Below, one piece after another: positions 1 through 12,618 of a stretch of 64,000 nucleotides of DNA (position 1 is its first letter; every line of letters begins with the position of its first letter). Source of the stretch: Megachile rotundata. Lineage: Eukaryota; Arthropoda; Insecta; Hymenoptera; Megachilidae. The position numbers were made by a program, and so were the translations under genes. The stretch is from the NCBI RefSeq assembly GCF_050947335.1, contig NC_134993.1:16492001-16556000 (forward strand), given 5' to 3'. The notes beneath the pieces are model-generated. The model saw only the letters and a program-made list of their open reading frames with translations, was not told where the DNA came from and searched no databases.

Positions 1-3000
1 CTTCTTCCACGTTCATTTTCCGCTTATCGACACTCGAGGTAGCTAATCTCGAGGTCTAATTTAGTTTCGAGGGTTGCTCGACGCCTTAATGCTCGGATAA
101 ACTGCTTGTTAGAGAACGGATTTCATGGGAATCTCAACTACACGAGACCTAGAAAAACTTCAAAGTCAATGAGAGTGAAATTCTATTTACGAAGTTAATT
201 GCAATAAAACGGTTATGTTTCTGGTCCAATGAGATTCACTGGTACTTAATGATGCTCAAAGATCAGACAAAATGGCGAAAGAGGCTACGAAGCAACTTTC
301 GATTTCCATTAGTGCTTGTTGAATAAGCTTATTTTCGTTGTTAACTTCAATAAGGATATCTTCATTTGTGTGAAGACTCGCTTTTATTCGGTTTTAATTT
401 GCGTTTTAACTGAGAGAACTTGTATTGATTTTCAAACTCCTCACTGCGAAACTTCAGCTATAGTTTCAGAAATAGAAGAGTGTACAAAGAGTTTCATAAC
501 CGGAGAACTTTCAGGTTGCAATAAAGTGCTTATTTTATATTCCTGCATTAATAGTTGCATCTTGTTTATAAGATACGGTACGTGAACTATAATTTCACAA
601 GTACAAAGTGTACAGGTACTTTCATGAATAATTAAAACTTAACTACAAACATAACAAAAAAATTGAACACGTCCCAACCATAAATTTTGACCTCGCATAA
701 CCTCACTTATTCTGTTACCTCGCGTTCCTGCATCGAATAAAAGAAAAATGGTTCCAACGATCACTTTCAAAATCCCACGGAATCGGTTGTCGACCTCTCG
801 AACGAAAAGAAAGGCTAAATGGCCACACACTTGCGCGAGTGGCCGACTAAGAAAAAAGAAATTAATCGACGATCAGAAATTTCACTCGTTCTCGTTGCTG
901 TAGCTGATATCGCGCTTGTGTGAGTCATGGTCGTCGAAAAGGAAATCGTAAAATTTATATGAAGCCGGAAGAGACGTGGAGGTGCCTCAGATACCCTTTC
1001 AATCGGCTAAAGCACATGGCAGTGAATTATTATGCATGTATGTGGGTATATAGAAAGTAAAAGTTCTCCTTTCTTCGATCCCGCTGCTCTCCAGATTCCG
1101 CTCAATAACACGTTCGATAAGTGAGTGTCGCGATACTCTTGAGAACGGTTGACATATAACCATTTACTTCGAAGTTAAAATGTATGCATTTGGTTATATC
1201 ACTTTGCAAATAATATTATTTTAATGTGTACAGGTCCTGTAGACGGACAGAAGAAGATGTGTGCAGGGAGATTCACTATTGGTAAGATCACTCTACAAAC
1301 TTAAAGTAAAGTTTCCAACATTTCTCTACCTGAGTATGCGATGTTAACAAGATATTATTTAAGCAATTAAAATGAAACGCTTAGATAAATAGTCTGCTGT
1401 TAGAAAACATAACTCAGGGCCGAAGGTTGTAACCTAACTCAAAAAAGAATGATGGTACCTGTCACGAGAATCTTTTTACCTTCGTTTACGTAATACTTAA
1501 CCTCCGGAAGAAAGAACGTGCCATATGTTTGTATCTATTTAAAAGTTAGGTATGACAGTGACAGCTGACACGAGCAGGTTTGGATGAAAAAGTTTCCTAG
1601 TTCCTTCCAATGACCCTGTCAAAATACCTACACAAAATCCTCATACAACTACATTTCTAGATTCCTATATGCTTACTTACGTGATCCATGATCCAGGTTG
1701 AGAATCACTGGCACAGCAAGAACAAGGAACGAGTTAATTTCCCACTTCGCAATCATTGTGACCAGTTTTTTATGGAGTGATAATCGTTTTCCTGATCATT
1801 TATAAGCGTACAGTGAATAATAAGCGTGATTTGGTATCACGAACGCGCAAAACTGTATTGGAATATAGTATAGAGAACCGATGACGTCCGTTAAATGATA
1901 TTTTTTCCTATCAAGCCCATCGACGACTGGAAAACTACTAAACAACGAATGAAAACACGTCCACCTTTCCTTCCGAAGAGGACACGCTCGGTGAATACAA
2001 ATAATGTATGCTATCTAAGCTACGTGCTTGCTTGGAAGTTGGTCTGCCGGTGACAAGATGGTTACGGTCTTGTAACGACGGTGTTGGATGTCCAAAGTGT
2101 TCCCTGTTACCCCGATAATTTGCTTGCGAGAATCGTGTTTCGACATATCATGCTTCTCGGTTTCTATTAGCAAGTCTAAATCTGCCTCGAGATATGTAAA
2201 TTTCTCTTATAAAAGGAACTTTATTCGATTCGTGGACGCCATCTTTAATGCATCCGAATGGTTATCCATACCTTCCATTTTTTCCGCAAAAGCTAGTCAT
2301 CCACTATAATATTTCTCGGAAAATATAATTTTTCTCGGACCAGTAATTCTTACTGGTTCGTGTAAATATTTGAATATATTATTCACACCACATTACTCTG
2401 ACATCACGATTTTCCTGGAGCTTCGGAACCGCGATCTTCCTTAGAAATATGCCGGTGCCTATTGCCGAATGATTAACAGGAACAAAGACGAGAATGTTGG
2501 TAACACACGAGATCGGACTTTACTCGCGTCGAGGGCAAAGAAACATAAGCGTCATTTGCACCTGACGCACAGAGTGTCCTCGGATTACCGGCTACACAAA
2601 ACGATCGACTTGTCGTCCCTCGGTCTATCCTTGATTCCTCTTCTTTCTTTTTGACGATTTTAACGTATGGATTTATGATGTTTTTAGAATGCGTTTCAAT
2701 GGACCGTGATGAGCGGGACTGAAAGTTCATCGCGAATCACGCCTACCGTGTTAATGACTTTAACGAGGAGGCTATTAATAATGTTCCTGCACTTCACTTT
2801 TAAGAGAAGACCGGTAATTCTATTAAAATATTCTTGGGAACTTTAGAATTTACTTTTTCGTTAAATTCATGAGCACTTATTTCACTTTGCAACTTTGCTG
2901 ACGAGTTAAGCAGCAACACATAGAGATTTTACATGATTTTCATCGATGTTTCCGTAACTTCGTAACCGGGAAGGCTTGACCCCTTAAAATAAACAAACTA

Positions 3001-3500
3001 ACATTAATGTAACGTGTCACGTGTACGAACGAGAAGAAGAAGAAGAAGAAGAAGAGAATGAAGTACACACAGATTATTTTACAAAAACGCGTTAAGGCAA
3101 GAAAACATAATTCTGACTAACCTTTCGATGCAAACACCCCTGGTCGATCGATCACGCACCCTGACCCACCCTAACGTTCCAACACCAGGAGCAGCCTCGT
3201 CGCGATATCCGTTTCCAAGTTCACCGTCAATTTATTTATAAACATCCATAACCCGATCGTAGCCGCACCCTCTGGCGATAAACAAACATCCCCACCAGGT
3301 TTAAAAGCCGCGAGGAAATGGAAGGGGATCTGGCTGATAAACATGTCTCCAGGTCGACCCATTAATCCCCTGACCGACTGAAATCATTCGTCTCGATCGA
3401 TCTTCTCCGCGTGTGTAACGAACCAACCTCGACGGACATCCACGAGGAGAAAAAAAGGAAGGCGGGGAGGAGTACGGTCAGATCAGGGTAGGGAAGGTCA
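1..3500. other. Non-coding stretch, no gene recognised
   Basis: I find no credible exon here on either strand. Short open frames exist but have no recognisable domain, no linked splice sites and no run of coding-like composition. The only clear low-complexity feature is a GAA microsatellite near 3031-3056. It may be the far upstream or intronic region of a gene outside the window, or the distal 5' region of the first CRAL-TRIO gene. Confidence 0.5.
3031..3056. repeat. (GAA)n microsatellite
   Basis: About eight consecutive GAA units, directly visible. There is no sign that it is coding. Confidence 0.95.
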
Positions 3501-3530
3501 TAGCTCGAAGCGGCAGGCTCCAATCGCGTT

Positions 3531-3669
3531 TATATAGAAGAGAAGCTCTCGTTTACGCATCACTCATTAGCGTGCGACATTTCGTTTTCACCGGATGATT
3601 AGCATCGAGAAGTGTAGCCAGAATCAGTTAAACCGGTGTCTCGTTCGAGCAGCTAGATACGGAGAGCCG
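3531..3669 (+). promoter_or_regulatory. TATA promoter candidate with possible first exon
   Basis: TATATA at 3531-3536 is followed 31 bases later by an initiator-like TCACT with its A at 3562, the spacing expected of arthropod TATA promoters. A consensus donor (CCG followed by GTGAGT) begins at 3670, so an exon of about 3562-3669 can be drawn. An ATG at 3595 stays open through the donor in phase 0. Joined to the acceptor at 12614 it would run into a stop at 12623, overlapping the main start, so it would act as a regulatory upstream ORF rather than an N-terminus. The link to the gene at 12.6 kb is inference. Confidence 0.4.
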
Positions 3670-5013
3670 GTGAGTGTGTATTTCACCAATTGTTTTATGG
3701 ATTTTTCGAGGAGTGATCGAGAGGGTGGTGAATGAGCTGTGTGATTTTTACGCGAATCCAAAAATTTTGATTTCGTGAACTCGAGTAGCGGTAGTGATAG
3801 ATTAGAACTGCGAGTGTCTGATACAAATAAGGGATCACTGTCGACACTTCGTCATTCATTAGAATGAAACTTGTTGAGCTTGTTAAATGATTCAAGACGA
3901 AAATAATGGTATATCTCCTTAATGGTATTAAGGAGAAACTTAACCTCAAAGTCAAGTCATTTCAAATGTCCCCACTTTCACGCGTACAGCTCTTAAAGAT
4001 CAAGGAAATGTCTCTAATAAAAGTGTAATGGTATAATAAGTCTTCCAAGAAGTGCGTTAACGAAATTCGTTATTAAAGATAATGACTATTATGTAAGTCC
4101 ATTATTGCAAAAGCATTGTTATGTTTTTTATAATATACTGTAGAGCTCAGATAGCATGCGAGTCACGTTTCCCTTATTTCCTTTATTTTATCCCCACATA
4201 GCCTGTAATATTCCGGCCACTTGTCCCGAAACCTTGACTTTCAGACATTTTGATTACCTTTCACAGAACTAGTTCACTGTTTCATTATACGGGTATCAAT
4301 TGTTTTCGAGATAAAAATATATTTTCGATATTCTGGAAAGATACGTATCTACCTAGTAACACGTACTCAAGATTTATAATGAATATAAATAGAACTGATG
4401 TTATAAAATACAGATTGTACAATCCTATGATTTATTATGTAATAAAATACGATCTCAAATTATGAATATTCAAAATGACTGCCATCAACATCGACATCAT
4501 TTAACATATTTGTCATCGTTTATATTTGATGTTATTTAAAGTTTGCATCGTAAAAAAAAATTAGCGAGCGTGGAATGTCAAGTTTATCCTCTCGTCTGAT
4601 TTCCTATACTTTAAATTATTATTTTTGTGCATACAAAAAAGTTGCCTAGTTCAGTTTTGAAAATCTGTAGATTTAAAAGTCATCCGGGTATGACATAATC
4701 GACTCGCCAGGTCAAACAACACGAAAGAACAGCATCCCCACTATTTTGCACGATGCACCTTCACTTCTCAGACTCGAAACAGCTGCTTCAAAACTTCCAC
4801 TAGGTAGTTACAATTTCCCCACCAAAAATTTCATCCATGGATTTTCCCCCGACCTACACTCCATTTCCTATCCCCCACCTCTTCGAATTCATCCGTCGAA
4901 ATGGACGAGTGAAAAGAAACGATCTCTGCGTTAACCTGCGTCATCGTCACAAGCGTACATGGAAAAACTCGTCAAGATTCGTCTCCTCGACCCTGAAGGC
5001 GAATTGCCTCGCG

Positions 5014-5189
5014 TATAAGAACGGGCCCCAGGGCCCGGGGCCCTCTCATTTTCGTGCGTTTTTCGACCGGAACGCGCCTCCACGCTCAGAATCCTGGTTT
5101 CATGGCTGTCTTTCGACGATCTTAACGATTGCGAGGTCAAAGAAAAGCGGAAAATATTTTGAATGCCGCCATGACGGAGTGGATAAAAC
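5014..5189 (+). promoter_or_regulatory. TATA promoter plus possible alternative first coding exon
   Basis: TATAAG at 5014-5019 is followed by a GC-rich patch and an initiator-like TCATT near 5046-5050. Downstream, an ATG at 5171 in a strong context (GCCGCC just before it) opens six codons (MTEWIK) plus one base, then meets a consensus donor GTGAGT at 5190. That one-base phase fits the acceptor exon at 12614, whose first two bases complete a Gln codon, followed by Thr and the Met otherwise taken as the start. The result is an in-frame N-terminal extension of eight residues. The chance of a phase fit by luck is about one in three, so this stays a candidate. Confidence 0.4.
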
Positions 5190-6139
5190 GTGAGTAAAAG
5201 TGCGGTGTGCAAATGTGTTAATATTGGAAATTTGTGTTAAAGTAGCTGGTTGAAATAATTACCTACACATTTCGTGTTTCTCGATTTCCTTTCTATAAAT
5301 TTCTATATAATTAAATTGATAACACATTGTCAGTTTGATGGTGGTATATTTTGTGACACTATGGCTTTTGCAATTTAGGTTATTTTTATGAGGACTTAAT
5401 GAGATATTACGTATAGAATTATGTTTAGGAGCTATATTTAATATGTTGTAAAATGATAGGTAAAGTGAAATTGGTAGGGCGAAGAATGGCGTGAGATGTT
5501 AAATGTCAAAATTACGAACACGTGGTTGTCAAAGAGTCATATAATTTTCTAAAATTGTACATAGATTTCGAAATCCTACGAGTAACAGAAACGTCAATAA
5601 TCATTGACAATATTTACATCGAATGTGAACGTACTTTGCACTTTATAATTAGTGTCAAACTAATTGCAAGTTTATAAACTTTCCTAAGTGTGCCATTTAG
5701 ATTTTCATTAAAATTAAAAATGTTTCTATATTTCTAAGCATGCTTACGTGTTTACTGAAAATAGTACGGTAGAAAAAGATGTTAAACGATAAAAGAAAAA
5801 GGTTAAATGCAAATCTGTTTTTTGTGCGGTCGCTCGGAAATTGAAATCGATCATTAGAAATTATGATTTGCAGCATACGGCCAGCATCTATCCATCACGA
5901 TATCATCGAATCGTGTATCATGCGGAAGATAAAAACATCTACAACTATTTGCATAATCATGGTCTGACAAAGTCAGTGTGCGACTGACATTTCAAAACTA
6001 TTACACGCGTTTCATAACACGCTTATACATTCACTTTTCTGCGAACCGTGCTCTGGATACTGTTTGGTCCACGTCTCAGGAAAACTTGAGAATTTGTGGT
6101 GTTTCAGACTGGTTTTCTTTCGCCGTAACGCGAAATTTC

Positions 6140-6366
6140 GCTATGTGCAGTTGAGTTTTATTCGCTCGTTCGAGACTAATGTTATCGCACTGAGTTTCTC
6201 TTCTGTTATAGCTTTGAACTTTGCTGCAAGTCGGTCGGGTTATACGAACTTCGCAGATCGATGCTATTGGAAACAGTTTTTCTTGTATTATAGCTGTGAA
6301 CTTTGCCGCGAGTCAAATGGATCGTACGAGATTTAGAAATTGATGTTATTTAGGAGATTTCTTATC
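6140..6366 (+). repeat. Diverged direct repeat, about 82-base period
   Basis: Two well-aligned units start at 6211 and 6293, each opening with GCTKTGAACTTTGCNGC and ending in a GATGYTATT/TTATAG-like stretch. A more decayed partial unit precedes them from about 6140. It looks like an old tandem duplication. No coding potential is evident. Confidence 0.6.
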
Positions 6367-9300
6367 TAACTCTTAAGTTGAAATGTGCTGGCGTTCAACA
6401 GATTCTGAAGTCTAAAGTTGTTTAAATGTTTTTAAAGCCACGTTGCAATTGAGAAGTCAATAAATCAGAGTACAATGTTTGAATGAGTTTGTTTTTCCGT
6501 TCAAGATTTGATGTTTGCTGCAAGCTTGCAAACAGCAGTAAAAAAAGTCAATGTTATTTGAAAATATTTTTCTAATATTATCTCTGAAGATAAATTTCTT
6601 AAACCGTGTACTTTAGTACTGTAATTGAATTAAATTCCATAAACTTTGAACGCCTGTATTACAAGAGTTCATCTTCTGGCTGGGTCAATTGAACTTCGCT
6701 AAACTTTGAAGTTTGTTTTAAGGATCATTGGCATAATTCTGAACCCCGTTTAGTAGAACTTCTTCAGACTACATTTTACTTGAAGTAGGATCTCCGCTAA
6801 AATTTTATGCACTCCGTACATCCATAATAAAACCGGTGTTCCCATATCAGATCCTCCTTAATGCAGAAAGTTGCATCGTTCAATAAATAATTTTATGGAA
6901 AGAAATGCAGGTATTGTTGCCAACTTAACAGTTTTTCTTTGCAACTGTGAAACCTTTTCCGCAATTATAAACCACGACCATATTCCTCTTTGTGTTCATA
7001 GCACGTGTCCACGTTTCGTGCAAAGCATCTTGCAAGTAAACATATCAGCCAAGTTTCTCCACGACCGTGGCACGCTTGCACGCAGCCTATGTGTTACGAT
7101 TGAATGACACAATACCGGTCGGTCACGAGTTTCCCGCGATGGAGAACGAGCTGATTAGCTTCAAGTTTTCAGCGAGAAATTTCTTTTTGAAACTTGTTAT
7201 CCTACTTGTATCGTTACTCAATCGTTCCGTATCAAATGCGCAAACTATGACGCCGTTTTCTCTCTGCGATTATATCTGCAACGTGTAACGTGCACTTCAG
7301 AAACTTTTGTAAGCTTGTCGATCTGATATTAAAGAAGACTACTATTATTCCTTACAGTCAGAAATTCAGAATTAATATTGTAAATTAAAAATGGTCAATG
7401 AAGACAGAAATTAAATATTCTCGACGTAAAAGCAGGAAATCGATAGGATTTAATTAGCAAGTTTACAAAGAAACTTTCGCAGTCTGCACCAGTTTCGATC
7501 GAGAATTCCTTGTTCATTATTTAATGGACATTGTTGAGAATTAGGTTCCTCTTTCTCAGATTCAATCAAAGTCAACGTAATGAAACTGTTTCGTATTCGC
7601 AGTGGAAGCTCCATGATGTAGCCTCTGTTTCTTCTTTTGTTTCCATTTCTGTCTCTTTTCTCTCCATTCTTTTCTTTATGCGCCTCTTTATTCTCCATTT
7701 CCTCTGTGCTTTCTTTCTCTACTCATTGTAAAGCTGCTGCTTTTTGCCTCGTTTAAAACCCTTTTGCCCTTTCATTTCCCTGTACGAATGAGAAGCTTGA
7801 ACCACTTCTGGAATTAGGTTCACTTTTCACGGTTGAACGCGGCCTGTAATTAATCACCGAAATATATATTTTTGGTGTGTAACAGGGTATTACATAATTA
7901 TGCTTCCTAGGTGTACACATCTGCGGATCCCCATAACCCCAGTTTTCAAAATATGAACGTAGAACATAATACTATAACTTTCATGGCTGCGGCTGTTTAC
8001 TATTACGCGAGGTTTTAGGTCCATAACGCGTTAAGCATAAATATTGGGTGTTGCCACCTAACGCAGAGGCGATCGAACGGTGAGCGTAAAACACAGAAAC
8101 CCGCGTTCCTGGCACCGATTCAGATACTATTTCAACGTTGAAATAGTGCACGGACCTCCTAACTGGTCGCGAAGGTAACCAGCCCGGCTCGTTGCACCCC
8201 TTTTTTCTCAGGCGAAACTTCTTGGTCGACTGCCAATTGTAACGGTGGGTCGATGAGCCTAAGGAAGGAATCGCTCGATAAAATTTCACAACCCTGCAAG
8301 GAGCAATCCTTGTACCTTCTCGTAAATCTTCATGATAAAAAGTGATACTAAGAAAGGAGTGAAAGATAAATGTCCTGCTCTCCTACGGACATAATTTATA
8401 ACTGAACTTCGAGTTAAAGTCCGAATTACTTCTTGCGCCTTGAATTCGTCCTTTCGTACAATGGGAAAGAGAATTCTTAAGATTACTCTATGGTTTCAAA
8501 TTTATAAATTTACGTTCAATTTGAAGATTAGCGATTCAATATTGACGGAGATGATGGAAATTCAATATTGGCCCAGGTCAATAACCCGGTTTCTAATCTT
8601 GAAGTCCAAAGTAAACGTTCATTCGTTAATCACGCGTTTTCGACACGGATTCGTGTCCCAAAAGGAAAAGGAGAAAATGAAGCATGGATGACCCTGATCG
8701 TGGAAGAGGTTCACCTCGAACACTGGTCACCTCCTTTTCGGTGCCTCGTGTAGCTCGAGGTTGTAGACAACGAAATTCGACCTTTTTCGAGTTTCGTAAT
8801 CTATTTAAATATGCAATAAATTTGATCGCGTCTACGAATCGTGTTAATTAACTTTTATCGCGTCTAGACAAGATTTCAAAATTTCTTCAGTTTTATTTCG
8901 AAGTGTCATCAGAATATTTTCTAACTTTGAAAATTTATTCTCTTGTGTGTAGAATTATATTTATAACAATATATTTTCTGTATTAGATCTTTGAATCGTT
9001 CTACACGTTTTCTGGATAAAAACGAGTTTCGTTTTCTCACCAAGCCGCCTAAAGACAATAATAGAAACGGAAGTTAGTTCTGCTTTTCCTCATCACGATT
9101 TCGTCACTCCGAAACTACCAATCGAATATTCAAGCAACGTGCTCGTACGCCGAGAAAAAGGCAATCAGCTTATACTAACGTAGGTGCCTGAAATTAACAG
9201 ATACTATTTAAAACGTCAGCAATTTTGTAATGAATCGTTTATTGAAGGACAACTTTCAATTTTTGCGAAAACACATTAATATTTATGCACACATGTCTTC

Positions 9301-9815
9301 GATATATTCAAAGCCGCGAATGCATAAAACGTCCAAATTTTTCGTACATCTTTGAAATTTAAAAAGCGACAATTTCACGAGCTGGTTCTCGTGCGTTTTT
9401 GCTTGCAATTGTTATATTCAGTTCTGCAACGTGCCGCAATAAGCCGGTAAGATAGAAAGTCCACGCAATTGGCGAGTTTTTAATATCTTTCGTTTTCATT
9501 TCTTTGCCCCGTTTGTCAATCTGCAATTACCGATTCGATCGCGTCCTTGATCCTTTTTCTCCTCACTTTCCCGATCGGTTTTAACGATTTTGTTGTGTAA
9601 CCGACATACGCTCAATTAATTGTGAACCACTTAACATTTTAAGAAAGATGGAAGTGAACAAAATTTTTTCCATCGAATTACATCCACGAAAAATAAAATA
9701 CGAATCTAAATCGCACAAAAATACGTAGATTTACATTTACTGGGAAAAACACTTTCTGTTTTCACGCATAACGAAATAATATTTTCGACGCTGCATTTAG
9801 TATCCACGTCACGCT

Positions 9816-9860
9816 TATATAAAGATCTTGCGCTTCATTTGCAATTCATAATCGTCTGCG
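9816..9860 (+). promoter_or_regulatory. TATA promoter candidate
   Basis: TATATAAA at 9816-9823 is followed 32 bases later by an initiator-like TTCATA (A at 9848). No convincing donor follows closely, so the exon it might drive is not defined. Confidence 0.3.
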
Positions 9861-10484
9861 TTTGCCGGTAGTTTCATATTAATTTTGTGGGACTCGCGTT
9901 TAAAGTTGCCCTTGAAGTTCACCATTGCGCGTTAACTTCACGATTTTCCCGATCGATAGTTCGCTTCCGTTATTCGGAACACATTACGGTAGATGCGATG
10001 TTAGGTGTCAGAATTTGTTACTTTAGACCTGTCTGTATGAAACGCGCTCAAAACCTGCATGTCACTGTGAATTCACCTCACTTCCGGTCTGCGATCACCA
10101 GACAGAGCAACTATATTCCTTACTGATTGCGTACATCATTAATTCATTTTTGTATTCTTACGGAGTATAATTGTAGAGTGTATTGCGTGGATTGTTCTCG
10201 TTTCTTACATAAGGATTTTGTAATAGTGGAATAAATTCCTGTATTAATTTTACTTTATTCGAATGACTCAGCGCAAATAAAAAGTTCTAAAAGAATATCA
10301 CTTTTTTGGTGCGGTTCAAATTACTTGAAATAGTTAGTTAGCAGTGTAAAAAAGTAATACTTATGACAGAGTCGTACGTGCACCTCCCATTTAACGAACA
10401 GCACGAATGCACGTTCCACCTGTTCGTTAGAACACGTATGTAATTACCGGACAAAGAAGGAAAAAAAGATTTACGACTGCACGC

Positions 10485-10530
10485 TATAAAATGGAGATCC
10501 CTTGAAGCGTCACGAACATCTCGACTCGCA
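10485..10530 (+). promoter_or_regulatory. TATA promoter candidate
   Basis: TATAAA at 10485-10490 lies in locally GC-richer sequence, about 2.1 kb upstream of the first CRAL-TRIO coding exon. The initiator is not distinct. It may be an alternative promoter of that gene. Confidence 0.3.
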
Positions 10531-12618
10531 TCGAGCGGATTTTCGCGCGCAATATTCAGCAGCTCGATTCAATTTACACGCGGCGAGCACAGTGATTAAG
10601 CTGACCCCGTCAGAAGCGGACGAGCGTTTTGTGAACAGAATGCCGGCTGCAATTGCTGCTTGAACGACGATCAAGCGACGTCACGCGTTCCGCGTCGATA
10701 AAGGAGTGTGTCGCGAAAAGTGAAACGAATAGTCTTCGGACTTAAAAACAACTTTTTGAGAACTGACCTTGATCTCCGCAACAGCAAGTTCACATTGCAG
10801 TTTATTTCAATTGCGTTGAAGGTCACTGTGGCCATCTTAAAGTGTCGCCGGCTGTTATGGTTCGACGTTGAAAGCATGTTCTGTAATTGCATGGTTTTGT
10901 GCTGAAGAAGATCGACAACAATTATTAATTAAAAGTGGTAAAATATTTGAGTCGAAGAGAAATTAGGAGAGCTACCTGTTGATCGAATTTTGTGAGTGCG
11001 AATGGTGTCATTTCAGAGGCCTTTGAAAGTACTGCCATCTTGCGATGATACGTGGTCCCATAAGACCGTGCCACGTTTCGTTTACATTCATCTTCAGCTT
11101 CTATTCTTTTAGCGGAAAACAATCATTCGTTCATTAAGCCTAGTACGGATCTACATACAAATGTTTACGGGGCAAACATTTGTCCGCATGCGAAAAATAC
11201 GACACGATGGATGAAACATTTGCTCGAAAACTCGTTTACGCTTGCTCGTTTCGAGTGAAAATATGTTTGTCGTGCTCCGAACAAGAGCAAAATACTCAGG
11301 GCATTTGTTAAAACTTTTTTAGACAAATATTTACCAGCCGTTTTCATACTCGTTCATGTTTTCTCACCGACAATATATGTTTCAACTGGGATTCAGATTC
11401 ACTTTATTGCATCTCGACACTCTCGCTTCGTTTTAAACACTACCTATTGCTTGTTACTAACCTGCTATCAGTTATTAACCAATTGCTCATTATTAATTGC
11501 AATTATTGCAAAAGTATTCTATCCGAATTTGCTTCCACCTTTCTACCAACTTGAACTAACAAACTACCAGTCACCAGCTACGTATAAAATGCAATGCTAA
11601 TAGGAAAAATAAATGTTGGAATTTTACAATACAAAACCCAACTAAACGTTTACTATTTATAAGCGCTAGCGTAACACGTGCATCGGAAGAGTGCGATAGA
11701 AACTGATAAACTGCGGACACCGATAGCAGGTTCTCTCTCATTTTCCGGTTGTCTCACGTCACCGTGACTCTAAACGTAAAACGAACGTGCTTTGCTAATA
11801 TCTCGCCAAATAATGAAACGTGCATGATTAATCTGAAAACATTAACTGTGCATGGGAACGATCGATATTGGACACGTAATCGACAAGAAACGATTGTTCG
11901 TTCGACAAGTTTATAAAAATCGCACACATGGTGATAAAATACAGATACGCCGAAGTTTATATTTACACGAATTCCAATGAAGTATATTCTGGTAATGAAC
12001 TGAGACTACATACAAATGAGTCACGAATCGTGACGAAGCCTTACTTTTTCTATCACACTATCGGACAATTACTCAGCTGATCCGAGCGTATGCTATGCGA
12101 ATCGGGTATTCCATTACTCAGTACCACTCTGGATGGCTTGAAGAGGATTACTGTCCGGAAGAGAGCCAATCGATATCTTTTTTTCTTCCTGCAACTTCGA
12201 TATTTCGAATCGGAGAACAGCTGACAGAACAGGAAAATTAAAAACTTCTGATCATGGACTTTGGAAGTTAGTCTTGGTTATTATTGTATCGATAATCTTT
12301 TAATTTAGAAAATCTCAACACTTTTTAAAAATAGCATGGCACACTGAAATTATTACGCGGAAATTAGGTTGTAGATAGCAATCTGGTACGTTGCAGAATA
12401 TCATAGTTCTATGAATATCACGGTTAATACGATTTGTGGAAACTCGCAAGAGCATGGTAATTGACACTCGAGTTCACGGTTTCTTTAATGAAAAGATCAC
12501 CGAAACGATCACATTGTATGCAAAATTACATTCGATGACTCGAGTGGGCTTAAATTAAATCGATGTAATATTTCCTCCTCGCGAATTAACGTAAAAAATT
12601 TTGGTTTTTACAGAAACG

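Larger units (their letters stand above)
3670..12600. other. Long upstream region of the first CRAL-TRIO gene
   Basis: Nearly 9 kb without a recognisable protein domain. It holds TATA boxes near 5014, 9816 and 10485, a possible short coding exon at 5171-5189, a GC-rich palindromic patch at 5023-5043 and diverged 82-base direct repeats around 6140-6366. It looks like intron plus alternative-promoter territory for the + strand gene that starts at 12619. No exons can be assigned with confidence. Confidence 0.45.
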
